Of a stretch of 17,354 nucleotides of DNA, positions 7,522 through 17,006 are shown one piece after another. The stretch covers positions 1 to 17,354 of the forward strand of contig JAERRP010000272.1 in the NCBI GenBank assembly GCA_016735415.1, written 5' to 3'. The position numbers were made by a program, and so were the translations under genes. How positions within the stretch are numbered: position 1 is the first letter of the stretch; the number at the start of each line of letters is the position of its first letter. Source of the DNA: Desulfobacterales bacterium. Lineage in GTDB: Bacteria; Desulfobacterota; Desulfobacteria; Desulfobacterales; UBA5852. The notes beneath the pieces are model-generated. The model saw nothing but the letters and a program-made list of their open reading frames with translations, made no database searches and had not been told where the DNA came from.

Positions 7522-8784
7522 TCATCGAACGAGGGCCTGAAACGCATCCCTATCGGAAAGCGGGCCCAGAACCGTCAGTACGAACTGATCGTTGCGGAAA
7601 AGAGCTCCGGCCAGGGCGGTAATGTCATCGGCCTTGACCGCCTCGATCCGTTCCACCACGGCAGCGAGGGGTATATGGCGCCCGAAATTGATTTCGCCCT
7701 GGGCCAGGCGCACCATCTGGTTGTCGTTATTTTCGGAGGCCAGTAACATGCTGCCCTTGGTATACTCTTTGGCAGCCCGCAATTCCGTCGGTTGGACCAT
7801 CTCATTTTTGAGGCGGCGAAGGCCCGCCACGATCAGCGCCGTGACCTCCTGCGCCTTGGATGGGTCCACACCGGCATAAGCGCCAAACATGCCGGTATCT
7901 TCAAATGAGCTGATATATGAGTAGACCGAATAGGCCAGAGCGTGCTTTTCACGGATTTCCTGAAAAAGGCGGGAGCTCATATTCCCGCCGAAGATTGTAT
8001 TCATCAACGAAAAGGCGTAACGGCGCGGATCCGTGGTGGCGATGCCCGGGGCAGAGAGGCAGATATGGGCCTGCTCCAGCTGGCGGTGGCAGACATCCAC
8101 CAGGGGGCCTGGTTCGGGGGTCACGCGCTCGGGAAATTCGTTGCCCGGCCTGATGCTTTCGAAGGTTGGGCTGATCAGATCGACCAGCGCCTGGTGATCG
8201 ACACAGCCGGCCGCGGCGACCACAATGCGGTCAGGCTGGTAGCAGGGCTGGAAGAAACCGCGCACGGCCTCGGCATTGAACCGGACGATATTTTCGGGCG
8301 ATCCCAGGATGGAGCGGCCCAGCGGGTTGTCGCCCCAGAAATTGCGGCCGCTGAGAATGTGGACGTACTCTTCGGGGCTGTCTTCCACCATCCCGATTTC
8401 CTGAAGAATAATCGGTCGCTCGCGTTCCACTTCCCTGGCATCGAAAACCGAATTCAGGAAGATGTCGGTGAGGATATCGACCATGGTGGCCAGATGCGTT
8501 TCCAGGACCCGGGCATGGTAACAGGTGTTTTCCATGGCGGTGAAGGCATTGGTCTGGCCACCGATCGCATCGAATTCCTTGGCGATCTGGTAAGCACTGC
8601 GCTTCTGTGTGCCTTTGAAGATCATGTGCTCGATGAGGTGGGAAAGGCCGTTTTCTCTCCGGGCCTCATCGCGCGCACCGACATTGACCCACACCCCCAT
8701 GGAGACGGAATTCACATGGGGCATCCGCTTGGTCAGGATTTTGATGCCGTTGGGCAGAACCGTCTTACTTACGGCGTTGGTCAT
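7522..8784 (-). CDS. M16-family zinc metallopeptidase (processing-protease type)
   Basis: A 420-residue insulinase/mitochondrial-processing-peptidase-like protein. The inverted zinc motif HxxEH is HLIEH (H49, E52, H53), and the third ligand is E129 in [15 protein letters not shown], 76 residues on, as in active M16B enzymes. The N-terminal active domain is followed by an M16_C-like domain (about 165-350) containing [25 protein letters not shown], a usual family signature. Its ATG lies inside the end of pnp, with a 20-base overlap, so it is probably translationally coupled to pnp. The pnp-M16 neighbourhood is common in bacteria, but the peptidase's natural substrate is unknown. No signal peptide is seen. 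Confidence 0.93.
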   Translation of the reverse strand: MTNAVSKTVLPNGIKILTKRMPHVNSVSMGVWVNVGARDEARRENGLSHLIEHMIFKGTQKRSAYQIAKEFDAIGGQTNAFTAMENTCYHARVLETHLATMVDILTDIFLNSVFDAREVERERPIILQEIGMVEDSPEEYVHILSGRNFWGDNPLGRSILGSPENIVRFNAEAVRGFFQPCYQPDRIVVAAAGCVDHQALVDLISPTFESIRPGNEFPERVTPEPGPLVDVCHRQLEQAHICLSAPGIATTDPRRYAFSLMNTIFGGNMSSRLFQEIREKHALAYSVYSYISSFEDTGMFGAYAGVDPSKAQEVTALIVAGLRRLKNEMVQPTELRAAKEYTKGSMLLASENNDNQMVRLAQGEINFGRHIPLAAVVERIEAVKADDITALAGALFRNDQFVLTVLGPLSDRDAFQALVR

Positions 8785-10876
8785 GGGAACGCTTGCCTTC
8801 CTCTTCGAGAATCGCTTTGTGGCTCAGCCGAATTTTACCGTCCCGGTTGATTTCAAGTACCTTGACGCGCAGTTGGTCCCCTTCCTTGACGATATCGGAA
8901 ACTTTATTGACCCGGTGAGTGGCCAGTTGCGAGATATGGCAGAGACCGTCGGTGCCGGGCATAATCTGAACAAAGGCGCCGAAATCCATTACCTTGACGA
9001 CCGTGCCTTCGTAGATCTTGCCGATCTCGGGGTCCTGGGTGATTTCTTCGATCATCTTGAGGGCGGCGTCACCGTCTTCCTTGGATACGGCCGCGATTTT
9101 GACCAGTCCGGAGTCATCGATTTCCACGCGGGTATTGGTTCCGGTCTGAATCGCCCGGATGGTTTTACCCCCGGGGCCGATGATTTCACGGATTTTATCG
9201 GGATGCACTTGCACGGTCATGATAGCCGGCGCGTAAGGCGATATTTTTTCGCGGGGCTCCTCAATGGCCGCACGCATCTTGTCCAGGATATGAAGCCGGC
9301 CGCGGCGGGCCTGTTCAAGCGCCTTTTCCATAATGTCGCGGGGCAGCTCGAGAATTTTGATATCCATCTGGAGGGCGGTCACGCCTTCGACCGTACCGGC
9401 CACCTTGAAATCCATATCGCCGGTGTGGTCTTCGTCCCCCAGAATATCGGTCAGGATGGCGATTTGTTCATCTTCCTTGACGAGCCCCATGGCAATGCCG
9501 GCCACCGGGGCCTTGATCGGCACACCGCCGTCCATCAGGGCCATGGTGCCGGCGCAAACCGTTCCCATGGAGGATGATCCGTTGGATTCGAGCACTTCGG
9601 AGACCAGGCGGATGGTGTAGTCGAAGTCTTCCTTGTCCGGCAGAATCTTTTCCAGCGCCCGGGTGGAAAGCCCGCCATGGCCGATATCACGCCGGCTGGG
9701 CCCGCCGACGCGCCGGACTTCGCCGACCGAGAACGGTGGGAAATTGTAGTGCAGCATGAACGGGCGGAATTCTTCTCCGCTGAGGGTCTCAACCCGCTGT
9801 TCATCCTGACCGGATCCCAGGGTCAGGACCCCCAGGACCTGGGTTTCGCCCCGGGTGAACAGAGCACTGCCGTGGGGTCGTGGGAGTATGCCCACCTCGC
9901 AATTGATCGGGCGGACCTCATCGAACTGGCGCCCGTCAAGCCGGCGCCCTTCTTTGAGGATGAGCTGGCGGCAGATCTTTTTCTGAAGATCGCCCAGGGC
10001 CTCAAAAACTTCCCCCTTACGTTCAGCCCAATCTTGGTCCAATTCTTCGAGTACGGCCTGTTTGACAGCCCGCAGGGCCTTGCTGCGCGCGACTTTGGTG
10101 GGAACAAGGACCGCTTCACGCAGACGGTCAGCAGCGCGGGTTTCGATCAGGCTTACCAGTTCGGCGTCTTTTTCGGGGATGACGAACTCACGTTTGGCCT
10201 GGCCGCACTCCGCCTTAAGCGCCATCTGCATTTCGATGATCGGCTGCATGGCCTGATGGCCGAAAAAAATCGCTTCGAGCATGTCATCTTCGCTGACAAC
10301 GTTACTTCCCCCTTCAACCATAACGATGCCCGTACGCGACCCGGCCACAATGATGTTGATATCGCTGTTTTCGCAATCACTCAGCGGAGGATTGACCCGC
10401 AATTCGCCGTCAATCCGCCCCACGCGGACAGAGGCGATGGGTCCGGCAAAGGGGATGTCCGATATCCCCAGGGAGGCCGATGCCCCGATCATGGCCAGGA
10501 TGTCGGGATCATTCTCCTGGTCCATTGACAGGACGGTGGCAATCACCTGGGTTTCATAGCGGTAGCCCTTGGGAAAGAGAGGGCGGATGGGACGATCGAT
10601 CAGGCGGGCCGTAAGGGTTTCCTTTTCGCTGGGGCGCCCGATTTCACGGCGAAAATAGTTGCCGGGAATGCGTCCGGCAGCGTAGATTTTTTCCTGATAG
10701 TCCACCGTCAGCGGAAGAAAATCCACCGGCCGCTTTTCCCGGGCCGAAACTGCTGAGACGAGCACGATGGTCTCGCCGTACTGAACCAGAACCGAACCGG
10801 AGGCCTGTTTGGCCAGCTTCCCGCTCTGAATAGAAAGGGTTTTCCCCCCGATTTCTGCTTTAAATTGTTTTTCCAT
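8765..10876 (-). CDS. pnp: Polynucleotide phosphorylase
   Basis: A 703-residue protein with the full PNPase layout: first RNase PH-like domain (~1-235), linking alpha-helical part, second RNase PH domain (~310-540), KH domain with GxxG as GPGG (567-570), and S1 domain (~625-692; [19 protein letters not shown]). The catalytic-core stretch [18 protein letters not shown] is intact. PNPase degrades RNA 3'-to-5' phosphorolytically and can add tails; it acts as a trimer in the degradosome or alone. The ATG follows a good Shine-Dalgarno (GGAAGGA, 6 bases away). The gene follows rpsO by 192 bases, with two hairpins in the gap, an arrangement like that used for PNPase autoregulation in E. coli. Confidence 0.98.
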   Translation of the reverse strand: MEKQFKAEIGGKTLSIQSGKLAKQASGSVLVQYGETIVLVSAVSAREKRPVDFLPLTVDYQEKIYAAGRIPGNYFRREIGRPSEKETLTARLIDRPIRPLFPKGYRYETQVIATVLSMDQENDPDILAMIGASASLGISDIPFAGPIASVRVGRIDGELRVNPPLSDCENSDINIIVAGSRTGIVMVEGGSNVVSEDDMLEAIFFGHQAMQPIIEMQMALKAECGQAKREFVIPEKDAELVSLIETRAADRLREAVLVPTKVARSKALRAVKQAVLEELDQDWAERKGEVFEALGDLQKKICRQLILKEGRRLDGRQFDEVRPINCEVGILPRPHGSALFTRGETQVLGVLTLGSGQDEQRVETLSGEEFRPFMLHYNFPPFSVGEVRRVGGPSRRDIGHGGLSTRALEKILPDKEDFDYTIRLVSEVLESNGSSSMGTVCAGTMALMDGGVPIKAPVAGIAMGLVKEDEQIAILTDILGDEDHTGDMDFKVAGTVEGVTALQMDIKILELPRDIMEKALEQARRGRLHILDKMRAAIEEPREKISPYAPAIMTVQVHPDKIREIIGPGGKTIRAIQTGTNTRVEIDDSGLVKIAAVSKEDGDAALKMIEEITQDPEIGKIYEGTVVKVMDFGAFVQIMPGTDGLCHISQLATHRVNKVSDIVKEGDQLRVKVLEINRDGKIRLSHKAILEEEGKRSHDQRRK

Positions 10877-10939
10877 TGTGTTTCCTTCCGATTGAACGGC
10901 CAGGCCGCGATGTAGCGGGCGGGCGGTGTCTCAATCGTG

Positions 10940-10953
10940 ATGGCCGTAGCCAT
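10940..10953 (-). promoter_or_regulatory. pnp leader hairpin with UACG tetraloop
   Basis: On the minus strand ATGGC-TACG-GCCAT forms a 5-bp stem closed by a C-G pair around UACG, a member of the very stable UNCG tetraloop class. It lies about 64 bases before the pnp start, just downstream of the larger leader hairpin. Regulatory use is inferred. Confidence 0.5.
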
Positions 10954-10959
10954 AACAGG

Positions 10960-10986
10960 GCAACATCCGAAGGCATCGGATCTTGC
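10960..10986 (-). promoter_or_regulatory. Long pnp leader stem-loop (possible RNase processing / autoregulation site)
   Basis: On the minus strand GCAA + ATCCGA pair with TCGGAT + TTGC, interrupted by one G-G mismatch, around the loop TGCCT: ten pairs in 27 bases. No T-tract follows, so it is not a terminator. It lies between rpsO and pnp, where E. coli carries an RNase III-cut stem-loop through which PNPase limits its own synthesis. The analogy is by position and shape only. Confidence 0.5.
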
Positions 10987-11068
10987 GATTTGGTTTATCC
11001 GCCGTCGGAGGCGGCTGCGGCCGGGAAAAATGATTCCGTCGGGCCGCCATCGGCCGTTGGGCAGGGCG

Positions 11069-11338
11069 TTACCTGCGCAGGCCGAGGGTTTCAATGATCG
11101 AGCGATAGCGAGTGATGTCCTTGCTTTTGACATAGTTGAGCAGGCGGCGGCGGCGCCCGACCAGCATCAGCAACCCGCGGCGCGAATGGTGGTCTTTTTT
11201 ATGGACCTTCAGGTGCTCGGTCAGATAAGTAATCCGGTGCGTCAGCAAAGCGGCCTGGACTTCGGGCGAACCGGTATCCGAAGCGTGCAGTTTGTGCTGA
11301 TCGATGAGTCTTTTTTTATCTTCAGTTGTCAATACCAC
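11069..11338 (-). CDS. rpsO: 30S ribosomal protein S15
   Basis: Read from the GTG at 11338 the protein has 89 residues, exactly the usual S15 length, and begins [18 protein letters not shown]. The S15 signature is clear ([39 protein letters not shown]). A longer reading from 11404 would add 22 residues absent from the family and cross the Shine-Dalgarno. S15 binds 16S rRNA early in 30S platform assembly and in many bacteria represses its own mRNA. The gene is separated from truB by a 298-base gap with terminator-like and hairpin elements, suggesting regulation partly independent of the upstream genes. Confidence 0.97.
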   Translation of the reverse strand: MVLTTEDKKRLIDQHKLHASDTGSPEVQAALLTHRITYLTEHLKVHKKDHHSRRGLLMLVGRRRRLLNYVKSKDITRYRSIIETLGLRR

Positions 11339-11348
11339 GATCTGTTTT

Positions 11349-11354
11349 CCTCCT
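11349..11354 (-). promoter_or_regulatory. Shine-Dalgarno deciding the GTG start of rpsO
   Basis: AGGAGG on the minus strand lies 10 bases before the GTG at 11338. The spacing is slightly long, but no ATG in frame lies nearby, and the resulting protein has the standard S15 length. Confidence 0.75.
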
Positions 11355-11397
11355 CTATTTGAAAAAGTGTTCCTTACCGCTAATGGATTCAAATCGT

Positions 11398-11420
11398 TTA
11401 ACACCCCTGCCAGGGGTTAA
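11398..11420 (-). promoter_or_regulatory. rpsO leader stem-loop (possible S15 autoregulatory element)
   Basis: On the minus strand TTAA-CCCCT-GGC-AGGGG-TG-TTAA folds into a 4-bp plus 5-bp stem with a 2-base bulge and a 3-base loop. It lies about 60 bases before the rpsO start and 50 bases downstream of the terminator-like hairpin, so it would be in the rpsO leader. S15 leaders in other bacteria hold diverse regulatory structures; the match here is only positional. No convincing sigma70 promoter was found in 11345-11470. Confidence 0.45.
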
Positions 11421-11470
11421 CCAACCCCCAACATAAGTCCAATTGGCCGGATGCGATCGGTGCGGATGGT

Positions 11471-11489
11471 AAAAAACCAGTCCGACTGG
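11471..11489 (-). terminator. Terminator-like hairpin between truB and rpsO
   Basis: On the minus strand CCAGT-CGG-ACTGG (11489-11477) is followed at once by six T (11476-11471). The stem is short (5 bp) but the T-tract is good. It would end or attenuate transcripts from the nusA-truB part before rpsO, which implies a separate rpsO-pnp promoter or partial read-through. Confidence 0.55.
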
Positions 11490-11504
11490 GGGGCTCTTCA
11501 TCTG

Positions 11505-11543
11505 CCGGCCGGGCGCCTTAGGGACCCTGCTTCTACCGGCCGG
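11505..11543. repeat. Paired CCGGCCGG palindromes in the truB-rpsO gap
   Basis: The self-complementary octamer CCGGCCGG occurs at 11505-11512 and 11536-11543. The two copies can pair with each other around an inner AGGGACCCT palindrome, giving a strong GC-rich stem. No T-tract is attached. Function unknown. Confidence 0.5.
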
Positions 11544-11611
11544 GGTGGAATTTGTCCTTCCGTTTGATGCAATCGGCTTTTCAAAATTGTCGGGGCCGAC
11601 GTTCAAAGGCC

Positions 11612-11634
11612 ATCGGCATTGGGCCGGTGCCGAT
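11612..11634. repeat. Inverted repeat just after truB
   Basis: ATCGGCA (11612-11618) and TGCCGAT (11628-11634) form a perfect 7-bp stem with a 9-base loop, starting 2 bases past the truB stop. On the plus strand it is followed by TTTT, but no plus-strand gene precedes it; on the minus strand no T-tract follows. It may stabilise or mark the 3' end of the truB message. Confidence 0.45.
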
Positions 11635-11636
11635 TT

Positions 11637-12608
11637 TCAGGCCGCGTTCGTTTGGGGAAATACGCAGCAATAGTGATACATCTGTTCGTGCGGCTGAAAC
11701 GTCACAACCGCCAACAACCGCTCTTGGGAATCGATGATTTTATAGTACGGGCCGTCATCACGGCCCTTCAAGTCTGCCTGTTGTGATTCAGGCGGCGGCA
11801 AGTCGCCTGTTGCCAGCCGCATGCCGTTGCTAATTTTTCGAACGGCCGCCCCATCGGCAACGAGTGTCGGCATGCCGGGCAGCGCCGCCACGGGCGAAAT
11901 AAGCCGGTTCCCAAGCCGGCCTTGTCGCACCCGTGTTTCCAGTTCATCCAGGCTTATGGCCGCCTCCAGACCGAAACCGCTGCTGTATGTGCGCCGCAGA
12001 CGGCTCAAATGTCCACCGCAGCCCAGTTCACGGCCGATATCGGCGCACAGGCTACGAATGTAAGTGCCCGCCGAGCAGGAGACTTGAAAACGGACTTGGG
12101 GCAATTCAACCGCCTCGATTTGCAGGGCGGTGATATGAACCCGGCGGGCCGGCTTCTGAACCGGTTGTCCGCGCCGCGCCAGTTTATACAGCGGCACGCC
12201 CTTGTGCTTGAGGGCCGAATAGACCGGCGGTGCCTGATCGATAAGGCCCTCGAAACGGCGGAAGGTATCCGCAATACAGTTTTCAATTCCGGCGTCTACA
12301 GGCCGTCGTTCAACGATATTGCCCGTAGCATCCTGGGTATCTGTTTCAATTCCCAGATGCAAGACCGCCGTGTAGGCTTTTTCGCCCGCCAACAGGAAGC
12401 GGCCGAGCCGTGTGGCCTGGTTGAGCATGCAGACCAGAACACCGGTGGCAAATGGGTCCAGGGTGCCGGCATGGCCCGCTTTACGGGCACCGAGCAGCCC
12501 TTTGATCCGGCCGACCGCCTGGGCGGATGACCAGCCCTCAGGCTTGTCCAGCACCAGAAGGCCGCTCTGCCGGAGGCGCCTTATTTCCGTTTCAGAGCTT
12601 GCTTGCAA
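11637..12608 (-). CDS. truB: tRNA pseudouridine(55) synthase TruB
   Basis: A 323-residue TruB that makes pseudouridine 55 in the T-loop of tRNAs. The catalytic motif is GHAGTLDPFATG with nucleophile D51; GLLVLDKPEGWSS near the N-terminus, the KAYTAVLHLGIETDTQD stretch and the CSAGTYIRSLCADIG motif are typical. A C-terminal PUA-like part (from about 235) ends the protein. The start read here is a TTG at 12608, which overlaps the end of nrnA by 17 bases. No ATG is available before the conserved block and the Shine-Dalgarno is weak, so translation is probably coupled to nrnA; the exact start is not certain. Confidence 0.95.
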   Translation of the reverse strand: MQASSETEIRRLRQSGLLVLDKPEGWSSAQAVGRIKGLLGARKAGHAGTLDPFATGVLVCMLNQATRLGRFLLAGEKAYTAVLHLGIETDTQDATGNIVERRPVDAGIENCIADTFRRFEGLIDQAPPVYSALKHKGVPLYKLARRGQPVQKPARRVHITALQIEAVELPQVRFQVSCSAGTYIRSLCADIGRELGCGGHLSRLRRTYSSGFGLEAAISLDELETRVRQGRLGNRLISPVAALPGMPTLVADGAAVRKISNGMRLATGDLPPPESQQADLKGRDDGPYYKIIDSQERLLAVVTFQPHEQMYHYCCVFPQTNAA

Positions 12609-13566
12609 TCGTATACATCAGGCCCTTCAATTCGGTCAGCGACGCATCGACACCAAACCCGGCCGCATTGAAATGGCCGCCCCCTTCAAAGGAAGCGGCA
12701 ATGCGGGCCACATCGACCGTGCCGTCGGATCGCAGGCTGACATGGTAACGCTTGGGCCCCTTGGCCGGCGTGGTATGGCCGTTGGTGTTTTCCATGATCA
12801 GGGCCGCGACCTGTACGTCTTCGATCCGTTTGGCATAATGGATCATGCCGTCGACATCTTCGGGCTGCGTGCCGGTTTCGTCAAACATGGCACGGGTCAG
12901 GGTCATGAGTGACAGTTTGCCGTTGGGCGAAATTTCAATTGAATCCAGGGCCATATTCAGCAGTTTGATGCGTCCGAGGGAATAGGTGCCGTAAACATGC
13001 TGGGCCACGGCATAGGGATCCACCCCATATCCGACCATTTCAGCGCAGATATCGAAAGCCTGGCGGTTGGTATTGGCGAAACGAAACGAGCCCGTATCCG
13101 TCAAAATGCCGGTATATATTGAAGTGGCCACGGCGCTGTCAATCGTAATTTCCATTTGTTTTAAAAGCCGGTAAACGATTTCGGTCGAAGAACTGGCCGC
13201 CGGATCGATCAACTGGTGGTGTCCGAATCCGGTATTGGTAACATGATGATCGATGTTGATGACCCGCCGGTTTTGGCGGATCTGTGCCGCAACGCGGCCG
13301 ACCCGTTCCAGATCACCGCAGTCCAGAACAACGACCGTTTCGTATTCGAACGGTGACGGCACCTCACGTTCGACCTGATCAATACCCGGTAGAAACCGAT
13401 AAACCGCCGGTATCGGGCTTTCGTTGAACATGGTGATTTTCCGGCCGTTGGCTTTCAAGGCCAAGCCCATGGCCAGCAAAGCACCGAGGGCATCGCCGTC
13501 GGGGTTGACGTGGGTGACCGCAAAAAGCGTTGCGCTATTCTTCAGATGGGTTATGAGGTTTTTCAT
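12592..13566 (-). CDS. nrnA: DHH/DHHA1 phosphoesterase, NrnA-type oligoribonuclease / pAp phosphatase
   Basis: A 324-residue DHH-family protein. Motifs in order: HVNPDGDALG (19-28), LDCGD (81-85), NIDHHVTN with DHH at 106-108, GILTDTGSFRF (153-163), and the C-terminal DHHA1 motif GGGHFNAAGF (295-304). NrnA-type enzymes degrade nanoRNAs to mononucleotides and hydrolyse 3'-phosphoadenosine 5'-phosphate, often where Orn is absent. The ATG at 13566 is preceded by GGTGAT 4 bases away, which matches the anti-Shine-Dalgarno; a GTG at 13575 in the same frame would add three residues. It overlaps the end of rbfA by 32 bases. Degradation of dinucleotide products could tie it to the HD-GYP enzyme's pGpG, but that is speculative. 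Confidence 0.92.
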   Translation of the reverse strand: MKNLITHLKNSATLFAVTHVNPDGDALGALLAMGLALKANGRKITMFNESPIPAVYRFLPGIDQVEREVPSPFEYETVVVLDCGDLERVGRVAAQIRQNRRVINIDHHVTNTGFGHHQLIDPAASSSTEIVYRLLKQMEITIDSAVATSIYTGILTDTGSFRFANTNRQAFDICAEMVGYGVDPYAVAQHVYGTYSLGRIKLLNMALDSIEISPNGKLSLMTLTRAMFDETGTQPEDVDGMIHYAKRIEDVQVAALIMENTNGHTTPAKGPKRYHVSLRSDGTVDVARIAASFEGGGHFNAAGFGVDASLTELKGLMYTIASKL

Positions 13567-13912
13567 TCTTATCACCGATTGTTTTCAAGATGGTATCGAT
13601 GCGTGCGCCATATTCCAGTGAATCGTCATGGTAAAATCGAATCTCCGGCATGTAGCGCAGGCCGAGACAGCCGGCCAGGTTGCGCTTGATAAACGACCGG
13701 GCTTTCTGGAAGCCGGCCACGGCGTCGGCCACGGCGCGGTCACCCCCGGACGTGCTGAAATAGATCTTGGCCAGCCTGAGATCCGGGGACAGATCAACCT
13801 CCGTGATCGTCACCGTCCTGAGGCGGGGGTCTCGGATTTTTTTATTTAAAAGTTCGGCCAGGGTATTATGGATATGGCGACTCACCCGCACCGAGCGTGC
13901 AAAAGTCTTCAT
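13535..13912 (-). CDS. rbfA: Ribosome-binding factor A
   Basis: A 125-residue RbfA with the single KH-type fold expected. The N-terminal RVSRHIHNTLAELLNKKIRDPR and the following TVTITEVDLSPDLRLAKIYFS are typical, as is the C-terminal RYMPEIRFYHDDSLEYG. RbfA binds the 30S subunit near the 5' end of 16S rRNA, aiding late maturation and cold adaptation. Its start overlaps the ylxP stop as ATGA, and nrnA starts within its 3' end, so translation of the three is probably coupled. Confidence 0.96.
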   Translation of the reverse strand: MKTFARSVRVSRHIHNTLAELLNKKIRDPRLRTVTITEVDLSPDLRLAKIYFSTSGGDRAVADAVAGFQKARSFIKRNLAGCLGLRYMPEIRFYHDDSLEYGARIDTILKTIGDKNEKPHNPSEE

Positions 13913-14196
13913 GCGTTGAATAGTTCCATTTCCGAGTCGATAACTTCGGCCAAACCCAAATCCTCAGCCATGTTAAACAGCTTATCGACTTTGGAATTGA
14001 TCACAGCGCGGTTATTTCCGACCATCGCAAAACCAATTTCGGCCCGCTGGTAAATGTCGTTGGCGCCCACTTCAGCAACGGAGGCATTGAAGTTGTTACG
14101 CAAACGGGCGATGATCGCCTTGACCACCTTTCTTTTGCTTTTCAACGATCGGCAGTCGTGAATTCGGTATATGATGCGGCCCAGTCCTACCACCAT
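13909..14196 (-). CDS. ylxP: YlxP/DUF503 family protein
   Basis: A 95-residue protein read from the ATG at 14196 (MVVGLGRIIYRIHDCRSLK). The family hallmark SLKxKRxVVKxxIxRLRNxFNxSVAEV is well matched (SLKSKRKVVKAIIARLRN, then FNASVAEVGANDIYQRAEIG). A longer reading from 14250 would overlap infB by 40 bases and add 18 residues not seen in the family. The family is found mostly between infB and rbfA and is thought to help ribosome or RNA metabolism, but its function is not established. It starts 14 bases after infB stops and overlaps rbfA by four bases. Confidence 0.9.
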   Translation of the reverse strand: MVVGLGRIIYRIHDCRSLKSKRKVVKAIIARLRNNFNASVAEVGANDIYQRAEIGFAMVGNNRAVINSKVDKLFNMAEDLGLAEVIDSEMELFNA

Positions 14197-14210
14197 AAAG
14201 CCATCCCGAG

Positions 14211-16931
14211 CTAATCGATTTCCGGACGAATCTCTTCCAGATAGTAGCATTCAATGACATCGCCGACTTTGATGTCATTGAAATTTTCGATACCGATACC
14301 GCACTCGTAACCACTCTGGACGTCCTTGGCATCATCTTTAAATCGGCGCAGGGAAGAATTGCGGCCTTCGTAATGAACCACGCCGTCGCGAAGCAGCCGC
14401 ATCAGCCGACCGCGTTCAATCCGGCCATCCGTAACATAGCAGCCGGCAATGGCCCCGACTTTGGGAATATGGAAAACCTGGCGCACATCGGCGCGTCCCA
14501 GAACCCGTTCTTCAAAGGTCGACTCCATCATGCCGGCGATGGCGTTTTTGATTTCCTTGATGACTTCATAGATGACGTTATAGTAACGCATATCCACGTT
14601 TTCTTCCGTGGCCATGACCTGCACCTTGGGTGTCGGGCGAACATTGAATCCGATAATAATCGCGTTGGAAACCGACGCCAGGGAGACGTCAGACTCCGTA
14701 ATGGTGCCGGTAGCCGAGTGAATAATACGAATTTTGACCTCTTCGTTGGAAAGCTTGGTCAGAGAATCCCGCAAGGCTTCCATGGAACCATCGACATCCG
14801 CCTTGATGATCAGATTGAGGTTTTTGACCTCGCCTTCCTTTATTTGTTCGAACAGGTTTTCCAAACTCAGGCGGTTGGATTTGGCCAATTCCTTGACCCG
14901 CTGCTTCTGACCCCGGTGTATACTGACCTGCTTGGCATTCTTTTCATCCTTAAGCACGAGAAGTTCATCACCGGCAACAGGGACGCCGGACAACCCCAGG
15001 ACTTCGACCGGGACGGAAGGTCCGGCCGCGCTGATCGGCTGGCCCATGTCATTCAGCATGGCCCGCACTTTACCGTAGTGAATACCGCAGACCACCGGAT
15101 CGCCGTTTCTGAGAGTGCCTTCCTTCACCAGGACGGTTGCCACGGCGCCGCGCCCCGAGTCGAGCTTGGCTTCGACCACATGGCCATAGGCGAGTTTGTC
15201 CGCATTGGCTTTGAGTTCCAGCATTTCGGACTGGAGCAGAATCATCTCCAGGAGTTCCTCAATGCCGGTCTTCTCCTTGGCGGATACATGCACAAAAATC
15301 GTATCACCGCCCCAATCCTCGGATGCCAGGCCGTTTTCGGCTAACTCGCGCATAACGCGCTCAGGGTCGGCACCGGCTTTATCGATCTTGTTGACGGCCA
15401 CGATGATCGGAACTTCAGAGGCCCGGGAATGGTTGATGGCTTCAAGGGTTTGAGGCATGACCCCATCGTCGGCGGCCACCACCAGAATAACGATGTCGGT
15501 CACCTTGGCCCCCCTGGAACGCATGGCCGTAAAGGCCTCGTGGCCGGGTGTGTCCAGAAAGGTAATTGGCCCCCTGGAGGTCAAAACGCTATAAGCGCCG
15601 ATGTGTTGGGTAATACCGCCGGCTTCCGATTCGGTTACATTGCTTTGGCGGATAACATCCAGAAGGGAAGTCTTACCGTGGTCGACGTGGCCCATGATGG
15701 TGACAACCGGGGGCCGTTCAGCCAGTTTTTCGGGATCGTCTTGCTCCACTTTTAAAAACGTTTCCTCCTCAAAAGCCGCCTTTTCGATTTCATAATCAAA
15801 CTCCACCGCGACTAGGGAAGCGGTTTCAAAATCAAGGCTCTGGTTAACGGTTGCCATCACGCCCATACCCATCAATTGCTTGATGATTTCGCTGGCTTTG
15901 ATGCCCATGCGCTTGGCCAGTTCGGCCAGGATAATCGCTTCGTCCACTTTAACGCGCCGCTTGATGGCCTTGGCCGTCGTAATCTGAGTTTTCAGGGTCG
16001 TTGCGGATCTGACGCGGGCATCTTTGCGATGCCTGCGTGACCGGGGTTTGCGGTCGTAGAGATCGGCGCCTTCGACCACCGCCTTTTTGCGAAAGGAAAT
16101 CTTCTTTTTGAAAAACTTGCGGTCCAGATCATCTTCGGTCTTTTTCTTCCGCTTTTTCTTTCTAGAGTCAGCCAACGCCTGGGACGGTTGATCAGATCCA
16201 TCCTCCACGGCTGCGGCGGCACCGGGGCGAGGGCGTGCCCTGGGTTTTTCGACCGGTTTGGGCGGCAGTTTGATAATCTTGGCGGCCGCATTTTTTTTGG
16301 CTACTTTGGCGGTTGGTTTTTCAGCCGGTTTCTTGACCGGCGTCCCGGCCGGCATGTCGATTTCAGCCTCCCCAGCTTCGGCGGAACGGCTGTCTTCAGG
16401 CTGGTCGGGAGAGACTTGGCGGAGCGTTTCCTTATCAGCCGTTTGCACTGCGACCCCGTCGACGACGGCCTCGCTTTCCGAGGCCGGTGGTACGTCTTCG
16501 GCTTCAGAGGGACGGGAAGGCGCTGAAATGATTTTGGCCGCGGGTACATCCACGTCAGAACGTTTGCGGGCTCCCGTAGCAGCAGGAGTGGCCCGGGCAT
16601 CCACCTTTTCCGGCTCGACCGCAGGGGTATCGGCCGCGGCTTCGACCCCATCCGCATCTTCAGGTTCAGCCGCAACCGCTTCGATTTCTTCTGCGGGTGG
16701 CTCGGCTACTTTTCGGCGACGACGGCGGATAACCGTCGGTTTGATGCGCGTTTCTTCGATCTGTTCGGCCTGCTTGCCGAATAAGGTTTCTTTGACTTGC
16801 ACGACGGCATCATCGTCTATAGAACTCATATGGCTCTTCACGGTAAGGCCGATCTGACTCATTTGGTCGATCAGGACTTTGTTGGTCATGTTCAGGTCCC
16901 GGGCAAGTTCATATACCCTGATCTTCGCCAT
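14211..16931 (-). CDS. infB: Translation initiation factor IF-2
   Basis: A 906-residue IF-2. It has an N-terminal IF2_N domain (1-~50, [19 protein letters not shown]), a long low-complexity linker rich in Ala, Pro, Glu and Lys (~55-320), a second IF2_N-like segment (~325-375, with [17 protein letters not shown]), then the GTPase domain: G1 GHVDHGKT (414-421), [11 protein letters not shown]3 DTPGH (460-464), G4 NKID (514-517) and SAKE. Domains II-IV follow to the C-terminus (ends [13 protein letters not shown]). It delivers initiator tRNA and drives subunit joining. The ATG is preceded by GGGGGAAAGA. The upstream gap holds a perfect 8-bp inverted repeat. The linker is long, as is common in deltaproteobacteria. 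Confidence 0.98.
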   Translation of the reverse strand: MAKIRVYELARDLNMTNKVLIDQMSQIGLTVKSHMSSIDDDAVVQVKETLFGKQAEQIEETRIKPTVIRRRRRKVAEPPAEEIEAVAAEPEDADGVEAAADTPAVEPEKVDARATPAATGARKRSDVDVPAAKIISAPSRPSEAEDVPPASESEAVVDGVAVQTADKETLRQVSPDQPEDSRSAEAGEAEIDMPAGTPVKKPAEKPTAKVAKKNAAAKIIKLPPKPVEKPRARPRPGAAAAVEDGSDQPSQALADSRKKKRKKKTEDDLDRKFFKKKISFRKKAVVEGADLYDRKPRSRRHRKDARVRSATTLKTQITTAKAIKRRVKVDEAIILAELAKRMGIKASEIIKQLMGMGVMATVNQSLDFETASLVAVEFDYEIEKAAFEEETFLKVEQDDPEKLAERPPVVTIMGHVDHGKTSLLDVIRQSNVTESEAGGITQHIGAYSVLTSRGPITFLDTPGHEAFTAMRSRGAKVTDIVILVVAADDGVMPQTLEAINHSRASEVPIIVAVNKIDKAGADPERVMRELAENGLASEDWGGDTIFVHVSAKEKTGIEELLEMILLQSEMLELKANADKLAYGHVVEAKLDSGRGAVATVLVKEGTLRNGDPVVCGIHYGKVRAMLNDMGQPISAAGPSVPVEVLGLSGVPVAGDELLVLKDEKNAKQVSIHRGQKQRVKELAKSNRLSLENLFEQIKEGEVKNLNLIIKADVDGSMEALRDSLTKLSNEEVKIRIIHSATGTITESDVSLASVSNAIIIGFNVRPTPKVQVMATEENVDMRYYNVIYEVIKEIKNAIAGMMESTFEERVLGRADVRQVFHIPKVGAIAGCYVTDGRIERGRLMRLLRDGVVHYEGRNSSLRRFKDDAKDVQSGYECGIGIENFNDIKVGDVIECYYLEEIRPEID

Positions 16932-16948
16932 TCTTTCCCCCTAAGATA

Positions 16949-16974
16949 GACTATCAAACTCAATTATGATAGTC
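16949..16974 (-). promoter_or_regulatory. Inverted repeat in the leader of infB
   Basis: GACTATCA and TGATAGTC (16974-16967 and 16956-16949 on the minus strand) form a perfect 8-bp stem around a 10-base A/T-rich loop. It ends 8 bases before the GGGGG of the infB Shine-Dalgarno and no T-tract follows, so it is not a terminator. The overlapping GATAG-T-CTATC gives an alternative pairing that reaches closer to the Shine-Dalgarno. It could be an mRNA processing or translation-control element, or a protein-binding site. Confidence 0.5.
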
Positions 16975-17006
16975 GCTGCATCAACGTGTGCTTTAAACGA
17001 GGTAGA

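Noticed and set aside
11355..11606. An 83-codon minus-strand reading frame between truB and rpsO
   Set aside because: It crosses the terminator-like hairpin and the rpsO leader stem-loop, shows no domain and is best seen as chance coding in GC-rich DNA.
14197..14250. Longer N-terminus for YlxP starting within infB
   Set aside because: The added 18 residues do not belong to the family, and the ATG at 14196 gives the usual beginning.
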